Below, one piece after another: positions 62,101-64,000 of a stretch of 64,000 bases of DNA. The DNA is from JBBSBL01 sp963735885 (GTDB lineage Bacteria > Actinomycetota > Thermoleophilia > Solirubrobacterales > Solirubrobacteraceae). Location of the stretch: NCBI GenBank assembly GCA_963735885.1, contig CAVTMP010000007.1:682001-746000 (forward strand), written 5' to 3'. Numbering within the stretch: the stretch's first letter is position 1; each line of letters starts with the position of its first letter. The notes under the pieces are model-generated. The model searched no databases, had not been told where the DNA came from, and saw only the letters and a list, made by a program, of their open reading frames with translations. Position numbers and translations under genes: made by a program.

Positions 62101-62680
62101 CCGCGCCGCCGGAGATCTGGCCGTCGCCGACGACGGCCGGGCCGGTGAAGCTGCTGCCGCCGTCGTCCGAGACCCAGATCAGCGTCGTGTTGGACACGTC
62201 GGAGTCGTCCGGCTTGGGGAAGACGGTCGGGTAGCGGTGCGTCATCAGCACGAGCTGGTCGCCGACCGCGAGCACCCGCGGGCCGTCGTTGTCGACGTTG
62301 AACTGCGGGTCGTCGCCGGGGCCGTAGGGCTTGTCGGGGACGAGCCGCTGGGTGGAGGACGGGTTGTCGCACCCCCTCGCGCCCCGGCGCAGCCGGCAGT
62401 AGCGCAGGACGTCGGCGCCGACGCCGTCGTCCTCGGTCCAGGCGACGTGTGCCGTGCCCGCCGCGTCGACGAGCACGTTCGGCTTCAGCCCGGAGGCGGA
62501 GAGCGCGATGGGCTTCGGCAGCGGAGGGGGCTTGGTCGCGGGCGCGCGGCGCGTTCCCTTGTACCCGGGTGAGTGGTAGGACGGCAGCCGGCGCGAGCGG
62601 GCGTTCGCGGAAGCGACGGGGAGCAGTACGAGAGCGGTGAGCACCGCCACGAGCACGGGCAGCGCGCGCTGCGACGCCAC
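59186..62680 (-). CDS. Large secreted beta-rich protein of unknown function
   Basis: 1164 residues from a GTG at 62680, chosen for the ribosome site GAGAGGGAAGGA just upstream. Signal peptide ALPVLVAVLTALVLLPVASA. Residues about 50-390 look like a beta-propeller of the sialidase/BNR type (WVSDDGGSSFTG, NHIYIRRWSGNEPFSDPG, VRLRTSTDGRRWSAM). The middle 450 residues are a run of strand-rich repeats (VDVILGADSVRIPISLALPP, GGALKAEVEFDMGRYKH) not recognised. The C-terminal 250 include a pre-peptidase-like segment (GTWTISLEPGS) and a fibronectin-like domain with a basic tail. No catalytic signature. Lies between lipA and a methyltransferase. Confidence 0.75.
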   Translation of the reverse strand: MASQRALPVLVAVLTALVLLPVASANARSRRLPSYHSPGYKGTRRAPATKPPPLPKPIALSASGLKPNVLVDAAGTAHVAWTEDDGVGADVLRYCRLRRGARGCDNPSSTQRLVPDKPYGPGDDPQFNVDNDGPRVLAVGDQLVLMTHRYPTVFPKPDDSDVSNTTLIWVSDDGGSSFTGPAVVGDGQISGGAVAFGPDDDPTLATITDTVTGGTFVQAIHPGSYTSAKANLQTGADQAYSGSLALSGRLPVAAYDDLTNHIYIRRWSGNEPFSDPGTWSPPTVLTGEDSQLAGGPRGLFMIDRPGFGRPYEVRRVDGASPGPPVTVATKAAPGVLKSFFQDPSGRLLAAWTDRDSRDAGVRLRTSTDGRRWSAMQTLLRGAGAGQTDLGAAADGGGFAVINTTGGVNSAGPIAAVAYGSSGPTGHKGLGGLTGGSGDQSATSGCQRLTFGSVVVRGQSGCFLHGTGSAARMDVTTGPLNLNGLQIVPDAGVKILIDPRAHTLDTTGTVSVELSGGGVGPITLWHGELHVKLPNAGRGQTLFSFDTSQFGVDLLGFGVRGRVDVILGADSVRIPISLALPPILGDIRGQTELVADGKSGLHLDSLHVHVGNVFVGPLLIDYFDLDYSGAGDVWRGAAGLHFPPPGLGGALKAEVEFDMGRYKHGAISYEPPPPGVVIGPFVYLTKIGGELDLDPTHLAALATVGAGAAVNGVSPVSVDGRFDMTFPPKPKPVDFKMSGTVKVLFLGLADGSLDFQGDGYAAFAGHAGLDLSVLSLDANVNGFVDGSKGAFGAAARAQMCVDVSFGPFSFPCVAGELAMNNTGMAACAEADLPKPVGHQSAGLELPWSDVSPAVLVSPPDLAYTIASHLAFPCHTDAYRSPPRAAAAHLAAEGDTTVTVPAGVPTETIALFGDGGPPRVTLRGPRGEAPGAGSATITDAPAGATFVKLNGPAAGTWTISLEPGSPAVKRLLQSDGYAPARVSARLGGRGRARAIRYSIAGLGHGQSVVFAERGRFGTRLIGRARSARGLLRFAPADARGGRRAVLALVQHGGLVTDTVRIGTYVAPGPLRPARVRGVRLRRRGNSVTASWRGVRGAVRYLVRVRGSHGMRRLRVLSARSRRLRVSRLAPGDRLAVSVAALSRAGREGSAGSAAERAPRRKARKRR

Positions 62681-62760
62681 GACGGTCCTTCCCTCTCCGC
62701 GCACGCAGCCTCCCATCGGCAACACGCTGGCATCATCGCAGTCGCGACGTCGGAAAGCGG

Positions 62761-63495
62761 TTAGAACGGCTGCTCGCCCGCGACTCGCGGCGTGCAGATC
62801 CACACGTCGTCGGACGCCAGCAGCCCGAAGCGCCTCGCCGCGGCCTCGCCGCGGGCCTCGATGGCGTTCCAGCGCTCGACCGCGAAGCCCGCCGCCGCCA
62901 GGCGCGCGCCGACGTCCCGCGCATAGAGGCGGACGTGGTCGTGCTGCCAGAAGGCGGCCTCGCGCGCCGCGGCGGCGGCGATCGCCGGATCCTCGAAGGT
63001 CGCCGCGCGCTCGAGGTCGGTGGGGACCATGACGAGCGCGGTCCCGCCCGGTCGCACGACCCGGCGCAGCTCGCCCATCGCCGCCGCGTCGTCGCGCACG
63101 TGCTCGAGCACGTGGCTGCAGATCGCCGTGTCGAAGGCCGCGTCGGGGAGGGCCAGGTCCTGGAGGTCGAGCGTGAGGTCCGCCGTGCCCGGCTCGAGGT
63201 CGCCGGTCACGTAGCGCGCGGGCGCGAGCCGGCGGATGCGGCGCTCCAGGCACCACTCGGGCGCGAAGTGCAGCACCTCGCGGCCCCGCACGAGCCCGGG
63301 CCGCTCGCCGAGCAGCAGCGCGAACGCGCGGTGGCGCTCGTGCGCGCCGCAGCTCCAGCAGATCGCGCGCGGGCGGTTCCACGCGTCGCGGAAGCGGTCG
63401 AAGTCGCGGCCGCAGACCGGGCAGTGGACGTCGGCGCCGCGGCGGCGGGCGAGGTCCAGGCGGCGCCGGGCGGCGCGCCGGGCGCGAGCGATCAC
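62761..63495 (-). CDS. Class I SAM-dependent methyltransferase with N-terminal zinc ribbon
   Basis: 244 residues from a GTG at 63495, overlapping the lipB stop by four bases. N-terminal zinc ribbon CPVCGRDFDRF and CWSCGAHERHRA, then a class I Rossmann core starting VLHFAPEWCLERR, with CSHVLEHVRDDAAAMGELRR and VVRPGGTALVMVP as motifs II-III. Zinc-ribbon methyltransferases of this kind act on sugars, lipids or rRNA; here no substrate hint beyond coupling to lipB. Confidence 0.85.
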   Translation of the reverse strand: MIARARRAARRRLDLARRRGADVHCPVCGRDFDRFRDAWNRPRAICWSCGAHERHRAFALLLGERPGLVRGREVLHFAPEWCLERRIRRLAPARYVTGDLEPGTADLTLDLQDLALPDAAFDTAICSHVLEHVRDDAAAMGELRRVVRPGGTALVMVPTDLERAATFEDPAIAAAAAREAAFWQHDHVRLYARDVGARLAAAGFAVERWNAIEARGEAAARRFGLLASDDVWICTPRVAGEQPF

Positions 63496-64000
63496 GCGCC
63501 GGCGGGGACCGGCGCGCGGCGGGCGGCCGGGGCCGGCGGCGCGGGCAGGCCGAGCCGCGCCCGCGTGACGAGCCGCTGGCGGCGGCCCAGCGCCTCGGCC
63601 AGGCGGAACGCGGCCCGCCGCCGGAAGCACGGCAGCGCGCCGGCGCCGCGCCCGGTCTCGCGGATGAGCGAGGTCGCCCGCGCCCCGTCGCCGCGGCACG
63701 CGACGACCCACTCGAACGGCTGGAGGTCGTTCTCGACGTTCACCGCGAAGCCGTGGGTCGTCACGCCGCGCTGGACGTGGAGCCCGATCGAGCCGATCTT
63801 CCGCTCGCCGACCCACACGCCCGTCAGCCCGTCGGGCGCGCCGGCGGCCACGCCCTCGTCGGCCAGCGCGGCGATCATCGCCCGCTCCATCGCGCGGACG
63901 AGGCCGACGACGTCGTCGGTGCGCACGATCGGGTAGGCCACGAGCTGCCCGGGCCCGTGGTAGGTGACGCCGCCGCCGCGATCGACGTCGACGACGTCGA
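63492..64000 (-). CDS. lipB: Octanoyltransferase LipB (partial, runs off right edge)
   Basis: Reading frame enters from the window's right edge. Visible: DRGGGVTYHGPGQLVAYPIV with the conserved GPGQL loop, then VWVGERKIGSIGLHVQRGVT and THGFAVNVENDLQPFEWVVA with the Cys region (ACRG) of LipB. It moves octanoyl from acyl carrier protein to lipoyl domains, the substrate of LipA. The last 40 residues are an Arg/Pro/Ala-rich tail. The N-terminus with the start codon is outside the window. Confidence 0.92.
   Translation of the reverse strand, partial: DVVDVDRGGGVTYHGPGQLVAYPIVRTDDVVGLVRAMERAMIAALADEGVAAGAPDGLTGVWVGERKIGSIGLHVQRGVTTHGFAVNVENDLQPFEWVVACRGDGARATSLIRETGRGAGALPCFRRRAAFRLAEALGRRQRLVTRARLGLPAPPAPAARRAPVPAGA

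Noticed and set aside
1..64000. CRISPR array or insertion sequence
   Set aside because: No regularly spaced direct repeats and no DDE transposase motifs found; the only paired repeats are the 46-bp att sites and the short inverted repeats listed.

Overview
The window is a very GC-rich actinobacterial chromosome segment. Gene content points to the class Thermoleophilia, order Solirubrobacterales: DUF2277 and DUF5661 proteins, secreted TolB-like proteins with Arg/Thr-rich tails, a zinc-peptidase-like protein with a DQGVDI motif, many GTG starts and four-base ATGA or GTGA overlaps. This placement is inferred from protein families; there is no rRNA here to confirm it.

Layout. (a) 1-15.3 kb: end of a GMC oxidoreductase, a molybdopterin oxidoreductase, an SDR, a disrupted membrane glycosyltransferase, haloalkane dehalogenase, an orphan DNA methyltransferase, pcm, polyphosphate kinase, a three-module cell-wall enzyme and a DrrAB-type ABC exporter. 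(b) 15.4-21.7 kb: a family III CoA transferase, a MaoC hydratase and a CitE-type lyase that together resemble the mesaconyl/citramalyl-CoA (glyoxylate assimilation) module, then hydrolase, DUF2277, a SRPBCC/AraC-remnant/VOC operon and tRNA-Ala(CGC). (c) 21.9-23.4 kb: glutamate dehydrogenase and tRNA-Ala(UGC). (d) 23.37-34.29 kb: an integrative element of about 10.9 kb inserted in that tRNA gene, bounded by a perfect 46-bp direct repeat, with a tyrosine integrase next to the right repeat, an excisionase-like gene, zinc-ribbon and phage-like genes, two ion-channel genes, two further membrane proteins, collagen-like and glycine-rich beta-helix fragments, and an MBOAT plus truncated AlgJ/X-like pair. 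(e) 34.3-38.4 kb: small genes, then acyl-CoA dehydrogenase, BadI-like and BadH-like genes (cyclohexanecarboxyl-CoA type beta-oxidation). (f) 38.4-47.8 kb: thioesterase-like protein, MacB-type ABC exporter, BBE-type FAD oxidoreductase, and a giant LuxR (LAL) regulator. (g) 47.8-56 kb: secreted TolB-like proteins, a VapBC pair with a 20-bp palindrome, a degenerate M23 protein, a heteromeric acyl-CoA dehydrogenase pair and an RlpA-like protein. (h) 56-64 kb: D-Ala-D-Ala carboxypeptidase in an operon with a catalytically dead rhomboid, lipoyl synthase, a 1164-residue secreted beta-rich protein, a zinc-ribbon methyltransferase and lipB running off the right edge.

A caution governs the whole annotation. 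Many genes are broken by frameshifts, and nearly every one that could be resolved by eye is a single extra base. That bias suggests sequence error rather than true gene decay for at least the core genes. The disruptions cluster at 4-5 kb, 15-20 kb and in the element (25-34 kb), and are nearly absent from 37-47 kb, so real decay in the element cannot be excluded. Disrupted genes are typed as pseudogene for that reason, with the intended product described.
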